From DASZQY01 sp963843565 (GTDB lineage: Bacteria > Pseudomonadota > Alphaproteobacteria > Rhizobiales > Kaistiaceae), in the NCBI GenBank assembly GCA_963843565.1, contig CAWJKY010000003.1, positions 1,984,001-2,048,000 on the forward strand: a stretch of DNA of 64,000 nucleotides. The letters run 5' to 3'. The notes below the pieces were generated by a model, which was not told the DNA's origin, made no database searches, and saw only the letters and a list, made by a program, of their open reading frames with translations. Shown one piece after another: positions 34,787 through 42,961 of the stretch; position 1 is the stretch's first letter; each line of letters opens with the position of its first letter. The position numbers were made by a program, and so were the translations under genes.

Positions 34787-35686
34787 TTACGCCGCGGCGA
34801 CGAAATCTCCGCCGCGGCATTCCTTCAGATAATTCAGCGCCCGCACCTGCCCGGTTATCTCGAGCGCACCGCGATACGCCGGGTCGTGCCAGCCTTCGAT
34901 GTCGAGCGAGCCGCTCCACCCGGCGATGCGCAGCTCTGAAATGATGTCGGTCCAGTTGCTGTCGCCGAAACCCGGCGTGCGCATGAACACGAACTTCTCC
35001 TTGCCGAAGACGCCGTGCTCGCGGATCACCTCCCAGCGCACGGTCGCGTCCTTGCCGTGCACGTGGAAGAACTTATGCGCCCATTTGCGGATCTGCGGCA
35101 TCGGATCGATGAGGTAGACGAGCTGATGGCAGGGTTCCCATTCGAGACCGATGTTGTCGTCCGGGGTCTCGTTGAACATCAGCTCCCAGGCATCGGGATT
35201 GTGGGCGATGTTCCAGTCGCCGGTCTGCCAGTTGCCGTCCATGGCGCAGTTCTCGAAAGCGATCCTGACGCCCTTGTCGGCGGCGCGCTTGGCCAGTTCG
35301 CTCCACACCTGCTTGTAGCGGGGCAGGCTTTCAGGAAGCGGCCGGTTGCGAACGCGACCCGTGAAGCCGGCCACGCAGGTGGCGCCGAAATGGTGGGCGT
35401 TGTCGATGCAGTCCTTCCAGCCCTGCAGGGTCTGGCGGTCCATGTCCTGGTCCTCGAGGGGATTGCCGAACATGCCAAGCGTCGAGATGGTGATGTCGCG
35501 GTTGCCAATGGCATCGCGGCAGCGCTTGCCGAGGTCGCCGAGATTCTGGCCATTCGTGGTCTGCCAGAAAAACGGCTCGAAGCTCTCGAAACCCAAATCG
35601 GCGATCGCCGCGATGTCCTCAGCGGCCCGGCCCTCGGTGGCCTTGATCATGGTGCCGATACGGATCGATTTTGCTGGATTGCTCAT
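34787..35686 (-). CDS. Sugar phosphate isomerase/epimerase (xylose-isomerase-like TIM barrel)
   Basis: AP-endonuclease-2-fold TIM barrel of 299 residues. Metal-binding Glu, Asp and His positions appear in order: IAFENCAMDG, IGLEWEPCHQ, FHVHGKD and SLDIEGW. Members isomerise or epimerise sugars, inosose or keto-sugars, and some cleave 3-keto-glycosides. ATG 35686 overlaps the stop of the Gfo/Idh dehydrogenase by 4 bp, so the two enzymes are tightly coupled. This pairing is typical of inositol-type or oxidised-glycoside pathways. The precise substrate cannot be read from the sequence. Confidence 0.82.
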   Translation of the reverse strand: MSNPAKSIRIGTMIKATEGRAAEDIAAIADLGFESFEPFFWQTTNGQNLGDLGKRCRDAIGNRDITISTLGMFGNPLEDQDMDRQTLQGWKDCIDNAHHFGATCVAGFTGRVRNRPLPESLPRYKQVWSELAKRAADKGVRIAFENCAMDGNWQTGDWNIAHNPDAWELMFNETPDDNIGLEWEPCHQLVYLIDPMPQIRKWAHKFFHVHGKDATVRWEVIREHGVFGKEKFVFMRTPGFGDSNWTDIISELRIAGWSGSLDIEGWHDPAYRGALEITGQVRALNYLKECRGGDFVAAA

Positions 35687-36723
35687 GTGCCTGTCCTGAT
35701 CTCCACGCGCTGGCGCGTGCGGGCGCTTTCGATCGCCGCAAAAACCATCGCGAGGCTGTTGATGTTGTCCGATCCGACGGTCTCCGGCGCCCGGCCGCCA
35801 TCGACGCTGTCGATGAAGTCGAGGAGCACGCTGGCGTGTCCGTGGGTCTTCGCCGGATCGTCGGGCGGCGCCACCTCGATGGGCTCCAACGGACGGAAGA
35901 AGCCCTCGCTGCCGGCGACGGCCTCGCCGGTCAGCTGGTCGGCGCCATCCCATAACAACGTGCCCGTCGCGCCAACCACCCGCCAGACCGAATCCCAGCT
36001 GGTACGCGCACCTTCCGCGCACCACGAGCCGCGATAGGTGAAGACAACGTCGTCGCTCAGTTCGAAGATCGCATTGGCAACCGCACCGTGGGCGTACCAC
36101 GAGCCTTTTGGATTGCTCTCGTGGCAGTACACCGCCATCGGGCTCTTCCCCGAGATGTAGCGGGCGGCATCGAGCGTGTGGATCGCCATATCGAGCAGGA
36201 GCACGTGCTCCATCTGGTCGCGGAAGCCGCCGAAATGGGCGCCGACGAAGAAGTCGCAGTGCACGGCACTCAGCGGCCCAAGCACGCCGCTGTCAACCGT
36301 GGCCCGCATGCGGCGTACGCCTTCGTTGAACCGGCGGTTCTGGACGACTGCGTGAACCTTGCCGGTCTCGCGGGCGAGCGCGACCAGCGCGCGTCCCTCG
36401 TCGAGGGACTCCGCCATCGGCTTTTCGGAGAGGACATGGCAACCGTGCCTCAGCCCCTCGGCAACGACCCCGCGGCGCGCCGAAGGCACGACGACGTCGA
36501 ACAGAAGGTCGGGCCTGGTCTCGTCAAGCAGTCGCGCGAGATCGGTGTCGATCTTCACGTCACCGAGATTGTGGCGCGCGGCCGCCCCTTCGGCGGCGCT
36601 GCGGTCGATGTCGTTCAGTCCGACGATTCGGATGCGGTCGGCGAGCGCCGGCGTCTCGGATATGGCTCGCAGCCAGCCATTGGACATGGCCCCACACCCG
36701 GCCATGACGGCGCGAAACGACAC
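35683..36723 (-). CDS. Gfo/Idh/MocA family NAD(P)-dependent oxidoreductase
   Basis: Sugar or cyclitol dehydrogenase of 346 residues. The Rossmann fold begins AVMAGCGAMSNGW (GxGxxx motif), the family motif EKPMAESLDEG gives the catalytic Lys, and the second half is the alpha/beta substrate domain with MAIHTLDAARYI (His). It is first in the operon and divergent from a LacI regulator; two palindromic sites lie between them. The product would pass to the overlapping isomerase/epimerase. Confidence 0.88.
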   Translation of the reverse strand: MSFRAVMAGCGAMSNGWLRAISETPALADRIRIVGLNDIDRSAAEGAAARHNLGDVKIDTDLARLLDETRPDLLFDVVVPSARRGVVAEGLRHGCHVLSEKPMAESLDEGRALVALARETGKVHAVVQNRRFNEGVRRMRATVDSGVLGPLSAVHCDFFVGAHFGGFRDQMEHVLLLDMAIHTLDAARYISGKSPMAVYCHESNPKGSWYAHGAVANAIFELSDDVVFTYRGSWCAEGARTSWDSVWRVVGATGTLLWDGADQLTGEAVAGSEGFFRPLEPIEVAPPDDPAKTHGHASVLLDFIDSVDGGRAPETVGSDNINSLAMVFAAIESARTRQRVEIRTGT

Positions 36724-36768
36724 CCCGCTCCTCCCTGCTCGATGCCGCCCTTGGCGGGCGATCTACGT

Positions 36769-36776
36769 AAACGTTT
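36769..36776. promoter_or_regulatory. Candidate LacI-family operator (AAACGTTT core)
   Basis: The palindromic core AAACGTTT, within GTAAACGTTTGC, lies 46 bp before the dehydrogenase start. A central CG in an AT-flanked dyad is the usual shape of LacI/GalR-family sites, and a LacI gene is transcribed from the other side of this gap. Confidence 0.55.
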
Positions 36777-36816
36777 GCTACGCTATATTTCTGGACTTCT
36801 CGATGTCAATGGAGTT

Positions 36817-36829
36817 GAGAAACGTTCTC
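36817..36829. promoter_or_regulatory. Second candidate LacI-family operator (GAGAA-ACG-TTCTC)
   Basis: A perfect 5-bp dyad around ACG lies 41 bp before the ATG of the LacI gene and 40 bp from the AAACGTTT site. It could serve autoregulation or form a repression loop with the first site. Confidence 0.45.
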
Positions 36830-36869
36830 GCTTCTTCCTATGGGGCGGGAGGGAGACAAGGGCGGAAGC

Positions 36870-37907
36870 ATGAACGGGATCAGACGGCTGGCGGCCGAAC
36901 TCAACCTTTCGACGGCCACGGTGTCCCGCGCCCTCAACGACCGTCCGGGCGCCAGTCTGGAGACTCGCCAGCGCGTTCTGCGGGCCGCCGCGGACCTTGG
37001 CTATGCCCCAAATCACTCCGGCCGCAGCCTTCGGCAGGGATCGACCAAGGCGATCGGTTTCATGATCGAGCTGACCGGGGACGTGAACTTCAACAGCGAC
37101 AACTTCTTCCTCAGCGTTTTCGACGGTGTGCAGGAGACGCTGGGTCGGCACGGCCTCGATCTCGTCGCCCTGCCATGTCCGACGGACGAGGATCCCGCCG
37201 ACTATCTTCACCGCATGGTCGCGCGCGGACTCGTCGACGCGATGATCATCTCGGCCACCCACCGCAAGGACGGCCGTATCGACCTGTTGAAGCGCGCCAA
37301 GATCCCGTTCGTGGCGCTCGGCAGATCGGCGACGCCTGGACCCTATCCGTGGATCGATCTCGACTTCGAAGGTGTTGCCGGGCGCGCGGTCGACCGTCTG
37401 GTGGCAAACGGCCACCGGCGCATCGCCCTTGCGCTGCCCGGCAACGACATCAATCTGGGGTTCGTCTTCCACGACGGCTACCGCGCCGCGCTCGCCCGGC
37501 ACAATATCGACTACGACGCCGATCTGATCGTCCGGGTGCAATCATCGGAGCTCGGCGGCTATCAGCTGGGCCAGGAGCTCCTCACCATGGCGGAGCCCCC
37601 GACGGCGGTCGTGCTGATCTATGAGCTGATGGCGATCGGTCTTTACCGGCGGCTGGATGAAGCCGGCCTCGCTCCGGGCCGGGACCTCTCGGTCATCGGA
37701 TTCCGCGAGTCACCGCTTGCGCAATTCCTGTTGCCGCGGCTGACGTGCTTCCGGACGTCCCTGCGGGACCTTGGCATCTCGCTGGGCGAGGCGCTGCTGG
37801 CGGCGATGCCGGCCTACGCCGAGCAATACCCGCAAGGCGTGGTCAACAAGATCTGGCCGATGGAACTCGTCTCCGGGGAAAGCGACGGCCCCGCCTCGCT
37901 TTCCTGA
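36870..37907 (+). CDS. LacI-family transcriptional regulator
   Basis: Repressor of 345 residues with the LacI helix-turn-helix near the N-terminus (IRRLAAELNLSTATVSRALN), hinge helix GRSLRQGST and a periplasmic-binding-protein-like sugar sensor. ATG 36870 is chosen because the HTH then begins at residue 4 as in the family; an ATG 30 bp earlier exists. It is divergent from the dehydrogenase-isomerase-transporter operon, which it most likely represses. Confidence 0.9.
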   Translation: MNGIRRLAAELNLSTATVSRALNDRPGASLETRQRVLRAAADLGYAPNHSGRSLRQGSTKAIGFMIELTGDVNFNSDNFFLSVFDGVQETLGRHGLDLVALPCPTDEDPADYLHRMVARGLVDAMIISATHRKDGRIDLLKRAKIPFVALGRSATPGPYPWIDLDFEGVAGRAVDRLVANGHRRIALALPGNDINLGFVFHDGYRAALARHNIDYDADLIVRVQSSELGGYQLGQELLTMAEPPTAVVLIYELMAIGLYRRLDEAGLAPGRDLSVIGFRESPLAQFLLPRLTCFRTSLRDLGISLGEALLAAMPAYAEQYPQGVVNKIWPMELVSGESDGPASLS

Positions 37908-37909
37908 GC

Positions 37910-38917
37910 TCAGGTGCTCTCGCGGATGATCAGTTCAGGGTCCAGTTGGGTAATGCGGGGCTCGGGCAGCTCGTCGCCGGCGCCGATCAACCGCATGAGC
38001 CGGTCGACGGCCATCCGCGAGACGGCTTCGACATCGTAGTTGACGGTCGACAGCGGCGGCGCGCCGAATTCGGAGACGGCGATGTTGTCATAGCCCATGA
38101 TCGCCAAGTCTTGCGGCACCCGTACCTTGTGCTTGTGGCACCAGTGCAAGGCGCCGAGCGCCAGGGAATCGTTGTCGGCAACGACGGCGGTCGGGTCGCG
38201 TCGTCCGCCCATCAGCGTGTCGAGCGCAAAGAAGCCATCGCGCGCATAGTGTCCGTTGGTGGCGACCACCAGGGCGGGATCGAAGGCGACGCCGCTGGCG
38301 GCCAAGGCCTGCTGATAGCCGTCGAACTTCTCGAAATTGCCGGCGGCACGGGAGGCGTCGAGAAAGCCGATCCGGCGGTGACCGCGCCCGATGAGATAGC
38401 GGGTCGCCTGAAAGATGCCGTTGCGATCGTTGACGCTGACGCCGTCGATGCCGGCGTCGGGGTCGGCGATCAGCAGCACCACTGGATAGTTCGCCCGCCT
38501 GAGCGAGCGCAGATGTTCCAGCTCGCGGTGCTTGACCGGATAGATCAGGATGCCGTCGACCTGCCGCGAGCGGAACATCTCGACGACCTTCATCTCCTCG
38601 CTGAGGGTGTTGTTCGACGTGGCGAACAGCGTGCCATAGCCGCGCTCGGCCAGCGCCATCTCCACCGCCTGAGCGGTGTGGGTCAGCGTCGGGTTCAGGA
38701 TGTCGGTCAGCACCAGGCCGATGGTCCGGGTCTCCCGGCTGACCAGCGACTTGGCAATCTGGTTGGGCAGATAGCCAAGCTCAAGCGCCGCCGACTGGAT
38801 GATATTGCGCGTTTCCGGCGGGATACGCGTGCTCTGGCGGAGCGCGAGCGACACCGTATTCGTCGAGAAGCCGGTCTTGTCGGCAATATCCCTCAGGCGG
38901 ACGACGCCCCTAGCCAA
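37910..38917 (-). CDS. LacI-family transcriptional regulator
   Basis: Second LacI-type repressor, 335 residues, with HTH block LRDIADKTGFSTNTVSLALR and a sugar-binding core (TIGLVLTDILNP). Its stop is 2 bp from that of the other LacI gene, in convergent orientation. It lies downstream of the VOC gene at 39013 on the same strand (95-bp gap), so it probably controls that VOC gene and the divergent importer at 39891, where a near-perfect 15-bp repeat occurs twice. Confidence 0.9.
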   Translation of the reverse strand: MARGVVRLRDIADKTGFSTNTVSLALRQSTRIPPETRNIIQSAALELGYLPNQIAKSLVSRETRTIGLVLTDILNPTLTHTAQAVEMALAERGYGTLFATSNNTLSEEMKVVEMFRSRQVDGILIYPVKHRELEHLRSLRRANYPVVLLIADPDAGIDGVSVNDRNGIFQATRYLIGRGHRRIGFLDASRAAGNFEKFDGYQQALAASGVAFDPALVVATNGHYARDGFFALDTLMGGRRDPTAVVADNDSLALGALHWCHKHKVRVPQDLAIMGYDNIAVSEFGAPPLSTVNYDVEAVSRMAVDRLMRLIGAGDELPEPRITQLDPELIIREST

Positions 38918-39012
38918 GACATCCCCCCGTGACGGTATTCATGCCCTTCCAACCGACCCACGCGTTTCGCCACCCGACCGGTCCCGCGCCGATCGGGCCG
39001 CAGCGGCTTCGA

Positions 39013-39459
39013 TCACGCCGTCGCACGTTCTTTGCGCAGCCGCTCGATCGCCTCGTATTGCAGACAATCGGGCGCCATTTCCATCAGTTCGATGCGGTTG
39101 CCGTCGGGATCTTCCAGCCAGGCCTGCCGATTGCCGTCGACGGCCGTCTTTAGCGGCAGCAGCAAGGACAGTCCCGCCTTTTCGATCTGCACCAGGATCT
39201 CGTCGATATTGTCCACGGTCAGGCAGAGATGGTTCATCCCGTTCGCGTCCCAGCCCGGCGCCCTGTCGGACTCGGCGCCCGGGAAGACCTCGAGGTATTG
39301 CTCGTCGGTTATGCGCAGATAGACGAGCCAGACCGATCCGTCATCCTTCTTCAGGCGCAGCATCTCCGGAAAGCCGAGCTTGTTGACATAATAGTCGAGC
39401 GTGCGGTCGAGGTCGGTCACCTTGATCGCGACATGGCCGAGGCCATTGATCCCTTTCAC
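39013..39459 (-). CDS. VOC-superfamily (glyoxalase/dioxygenase-fold) protein
   Basis: A 148-residue vicinal-oxygen-chelate protein built of two beta-alpha-beta-beta-beta units. Likely metal ligands are His in GLGHVAIKV, His in GMNHLCLTV and Glu in DGNRIELMEM. The ending MEMAPDCLQYEAI is shared with the VOC protein at 45283, so the two are paralogues. GTG 39459 is used (GGGAGGAAGAC upstream). Members include lyases, isomerases and dioxygenases. Here it borders a sugar importer and precedes a LacI gene, pointing to a catabolic step on a sugar-derived compound. Reaction unknown. Confidence 0.8.
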   Translation of the reverse strand: MKGINGLGHVAIKVTDLDRTLDYYVNKLGFPEMLRLKKDDGSVWLVYLRITDEQYLEVFPGAESDRAPGWDANGMNHLCLTVDNIDEILVQIEKAGLSLLLPLKTAVDGNRQAWLEDPDGNRIELMEMAPDCLQYEAIERLRKERATA

Positions 39460-39890
39460 CGTCTTCCTCCCGTCATTTGGCCGGCCTCGTAGCATCGTCC
39501 GTCCCGCATCGATCAGAGACGCTGCCCGAAGACGAACCCCCATTTTGTACGAACGCTAATACGCCAAACGTGGCCCCAACGGTGGACGGTTGTCAATCGA
39601 TCTCGGGCGTCTCTAGTCCCCCTCGGCCGACCTCTCGCCGCCCGGCCAGCCGTCAGCGTCTCGGCATAACATATTGAAATGTCAGCGTCTATTTGGCCGT
39701 CTTGGCAAATCGTCATTTCGCGACGCACAAACTTTGGGGGCCAGACTGCCGCAGTGCAACCGCGAACAGCCTCGAAAACAATTCGGTTGACGAGACCGCC
39801 TGAGGGCAATTAGCCTCAACGATAATACGCCACGAGGGAGGGAGCGCCGCCGGGCAAGACCCGGGCAAACGGCGCGGGAGGACACTGCCC
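39460..39890. promoter_or_regulatory. Divergent intergenic region with a repeated 15-bp element
   Basis: This 431-bp gap separates the VOC gene from the ABC operon. AACGCTAATACGCCA (39552-39566) and AACGATAATACGCCA (39818-39832) match at 14 of 15 positions. Each sits within 100 bp of one of the two divergent start codons, so they are candidate operators, perhaps for the LacI regulator at 37910. The stretch is less GC-rich than its surroundings. I see no convincing small gene in it. Confidence 0.5.
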
Positions 39891-40787
39891 ATGGCCTTAC
39901 GCTGGAGCCGTTGGTCTCCACGGATCGCCCTTGCGCCGGCCGCCACCGTCACGCTGGTCGCCTTCGCCGGCTCGATCGGGTGGACCATCTGGATGTCGCT
40001 GACGCGCAGCCGGCGTTTCGCCGACTACGCCATCGAATGGGACCGCTGGGAGCGCCAGTACCAGCGGCTGTTCCGCGACGACATCTTCCAGACCGCGCTC
40101 AAGAACATGGTGGTGCTGGGCATCGGCAGCCTGCTGGCCATCGTGTTCGGGTTCATCCTGGCGGCGATGATCGATCGCGAGAAGCGCGGCGAGGGCTTCT
40201 TCCGCACGGTCTTCCTCTATCCGCTGGCGGTGTCGCTGATCGTCACCGGGCTCGCCTGGCGCTGGCTCTTCAACCCGACGCTCGGCGTGCAGGAATTCCT
40301 CCACCAGATCGGCCTGACCTGGGCGCATTTCGACTGGCTGAACTATCCCGAAACCGCCATGTACGGGATCATCTTGGGCACCGTCTGGCAGGGCTCGGGC
40401 TTCTACATGGCCCTGATGCTGTCGGGCCTCAAATCGATCAACACCGAGATCTGGAGCGCCGCGCGGCTCGACGGCGTCAGCTTCTGGCGCCTCTATTTCG
40501 AAATCATCATTCCGATGATGAAGTTCACCTTCCTCACCTGCGCCATCCTGCTCTCGCTCGGCGTGGTGAAGGCCTACGACATGGTCTACGCCATGACCAA
40601 CGGCGGCCCCGGCCAATCGACCTGGGTGCCCGCCTACTACATGATCAACGCCTATTGGCAGAAGCAGAACCTCGGACTGGCCTCGGCCGCCGCGGTCATC
40701 ATGCTGGCCATCACGATCGCGATCTTTCTCCCTCTGGTCCTGCTTACGGGCTGGCAGCAGCGGCGCCAGGAGGCGCGGGTGCAATGA
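39891..40787 (+). CDS. Sugar ABC transporter permease (MalF type)
   Basis: Membrane subunit of 298 residues with about six spans, EAA loop SAARLDGVSFWRLYF, and the family pattern TNGGPGQSTWVP. ATG 39891 follows GGGAGGA-rich sequence. It is first in a four-gene importer operon and overlaps the next permease by ATGA. Unusually, the binding protein is encoded last rather than first. Confidence 0.9.
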   Translation: MALRWSRWSPRIALAPAATVTLVAFAGSIGWTIWMSLTRSRRFADYAIEWDRWERQYQRLFRDDIFQTALKNMVVLGIGSLLAIVFGFILAAMIDREKRGEGFFRTVFLYPLAVSLIVTGLAWRWLFNPTLGVQEFLHQIGLTWAHFDWLNYPETAMYGIILGTVWQGSGFYMALMLSGLKSINTEIWSAARLDGVSFWRLYFEIIIPMMKFTFLTCAILLSLGVVKAYDMVYAMTNGGPGQSTWVPAYYMINAYWQKQNLGLASAAAVIMLAITIAIFLPLVLLTGWQQRRQEARVQ

Positions 40788-41710
40788 GCGCCGTTGCCGA
40801 TACCGCGCTGCCTGGCGCTCATCCGGACAACGAGCCGTTCGCCTTTCCGCGCAAGCGGCAGCGGATCAGGGGAAGACAGGTTGCCATCCTCGCGTTCCTG
40901 ACGATCTGCGCGCTCTTCTTCTGCGTGCCGCTCTACGTGATCGTGGTCACGTCGCTGAAGTCCATGGATCAGATCCGCCAGGGCGACATCTTCGCGCTGC
41001 CGTGGAGCCTCAACTTTGACGCCTGGATAACCGCGTGGACCAAGTCGTGCTCGGGCACCAGCTGCCACGGCGTTCAGGCAGGTTTCATCAACTCGCTGGA
41101 GATCCTGTTTCCGAGCCTGATCCTGTCGATCGCGGTCTCGTCGGTGACCGGCTATGCGCTGGCGCTGTGGAACGTGAAGTGGGCCAACACGTTCCTCTTC
41201 ATCCTCTTCGTCTGCGCCTTCGTGCCCTTCCAGATCATCATGGTGCCACTCATCGTCATCACCGGCTTCATGAAGATCTACGGGACGATCTGGGGCATCG
41301 CGGTGGTTCACGCGGCGCTGGCCATGCCGCTGCTCACCCTGATCTTCCGCAACTACTACAAGGGAATACCGCAGGAGATCATGAGCGCCGCGATGATGGA
41401 CTCCGGTTCGTTCTGGCGCATCTTCCGCGAGATCATCCTGCCCATGAGCGGGAACATCATGATCGTGGTGCTCATCCTGCAGATCACCTCGGTGTGGAAC
41501 GACTTCCTCATCGGCCTGACCTACGGCGGCATCGGCACGCAGCCGATGACCGTGATCCTCGCCAATGTGGTGATCACCGCGCTGGGCGAGGCCAACTACA
41601 ACGTCGACATGGCGGCCGCGCTGCTCACCGCCTTCCCGCCGCTCATCATCTACTTCGTCCTCGGGCGCTTTTTCGTCCAGGGCATCACCGCTGGCGCGAT
41701 CAAGGGATAG
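40784..41710 (+). CDS. Sugar ABC transporter permease (MalG type)
   Basis: Membrane subunit of 308 residues. A polar N-terminal tail of about 35 residues (with FPRKRQRIRGRQ) precedes six spans. The EAA loop is SAAMMDSGSFWRIF and the C-terminus FVQGITAGAIKG is typical. An extended loop near residue 85 contains two Cys residues (CSGTSCHG), which could form a periplasmic disulfide. ATG 40784 overlaps the preceding stop. Confidence 0.9.
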   Translation: MSAVADTALPGAHPDNEPFAFPRKRQRIRGRQVAILAFLTICALFFCVPLYVIVVTSLKSMDQIRQGDIFALPWSLNFDAWITAWTKSCSGTSCHGVQAGFINSLEILFPSLILSIAVSSVTGYALALWNVKWANTFLFILFVCAFVPFQIIMVPLIVITGFMKIYGTIWGIAVVHAALAMPLLTLIFRNYYKGIPQEIMSAAMMDSGSFWRIFREIILPMSGNIMIVVLILQITSVWNDFLIGLTYGGIGTQPMTVILANVVITALGEANYNVDMAAALLTAFPPLIIYFVLGRFFVQGITAGAIKG

Positions 41711-41716
41711 TTGCCG

Positions 41717-42823
41717 ATGCCGCGCGTTCAGTTCGAGAAGATCGTCAAGGCCTACGGCCGGCTGACCGTCCTCAAGAATCTCGACCTCGAGATCGAGGAC
41801 GGCGAGTTCGTCGTTCTGCTCGGGCCCTCCGGCTGCGGCAAGACCACGCTCCTCAACCTGCTTGCCGGCCTGATCGACGTGACCGCGGGGCGTATCCAGA
41901 TCGGCGGGCAAGACGTCACCGATCGCGATCCCAAGGATCGCGGGCTCGCCATGGTGTTCCAGAGCTACGCGCTCTATCCGACCAAGACGGTGCGCGGGAA
42001 CCTCAAGTTCGGGCTGGCTGCCGCCAAACTCGATCGCGCCGAGATCGAGCGGCGCATCGCCTGGGCGGCGAGCCTCCTGCAGATCGATACGCTGCTCGAC
42101 CGCAAGCCGGCGCAGCTCTCCGGCGGCCAACGTCAGCGCGTCGCAATCGGCCGCGCGCTGGTCAAGCAGGTCGGCGTCTTCCTCTTCGACGAACCGCTGT
42201 CGAACCTCGATGCGAAGTTGAGGACCGAGATGCGCATCGAGATCAAGCGCCTGCATCAGGAGATCAGTTCGACGATCGTCTACGTCACCCACGATCAGAT
42301 CGAGGCGATGACCATGGCGACCCGCATCGCGGTGATGAACGCCGGCGTCATCCAGCAGTTCGACACGCCCGATGCGGTGTACGAGAGGCCGGCCAACCTG
42401 TTTGTCGCCGGCTTCATCGGCGCGCCCGCCATGAACATCTTCCCGGCCACGGTGGCGCTTGCCGACGGCAAGCCGCACGCGGTGACCGACGACGGCATCG
42501 ACACGCGGATCGACCTCAGCCGCTACCCTTTCGTCTCCGCGCCGCGGGACGGCGACAAGATCATGGTGGGCATGCGGCCGGAGCATTTCCTCGAACCCAA
42601 CGAGGCGGCGGACGACGCGGCCGCGTTCTTCCGCCTGCCCGTCCAATACACGGAAAAGACCGGCGCCGACGCGACCGGCTACTTCCAGACCAAACAAGGC
42701 TTGCTGGCCGTCAGCATCCTGCCCGACCGGATCGGGAGGCTGCATCAGGGCGAGGTCGCCACGATCGGCTTTCCGCACGGCAAGCTGCACGCTTTTGACG
42801 CTCAGACGGGGCACCGGCTGTAG
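41717..42823 (+). CDS. Sugar ABC transporter ATPase (UgpC/MalK family)
   Basis: ATPase of 368 residues with Walker A GPSGCGKTT (near residue 36), signature LSGGQRQRV, Walker B FLFDEPLSNLD, switch His in VTHDQIEAMT, and a C-terminal TOBE domain. ATG 41717 is 6 bp after the permease stop; a TTG two codons earlier is possible. It may also drive the ATPase-less importers at 25.8-28.9 kb and 31.6-34.7 kb. Confidence 0.95.
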   Translation: MPRVQFEKIVKAYGRLTVLKNLDLEIEDGEFVVLLGPSGCGKTTLLNLLAGLIDVTAGRIQIGGQDVTDRDPKDRGLAMVFQSYALYPTKTVRGNLKFGLAAAKLDRAEIERRIAWAASLLQIDTLLDRKPAQLSGGQRQRVAIGRALVKQVGVFLFDEPLSNLDAKLRTEMRIEIKRLHQEISSTIVYVTHDQIEAMTMATRIAVMNAGVIQQFDTPDAVYERPANLFVAGFIGAPAMNIFPATVALADGKPHAVTDDGIDTRIDLSRYPFVSAPRDGDKIMVGMRPEHFLEPNEAADDAAAFFRLPVQYTEKTGADATGYFQTKQGLLAVSILPDRIGRLHQGEVATIGFPHGKLHAFDAQTGHRL

Positions 42824-42961
42824 CGCCAATCCAGCGCGGGCGGGAACGAGTCCCGTCCGGCTGTCAACCAGTCCGGCAATGGTCCCCGGTTGTGGCAGAG
42901 GGGATCGAGGTCGCGATGAACGACGGATCTCGTGGAGATCCAGACAAAGGGAGGACTATCG

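Noticed and set aside
39787..39826. TTGACG and GATAAT as a sigma-70 promoter for the importer at 39891.
   Set aside because: The spacer would be 28 bp, far from 16-18 bp.
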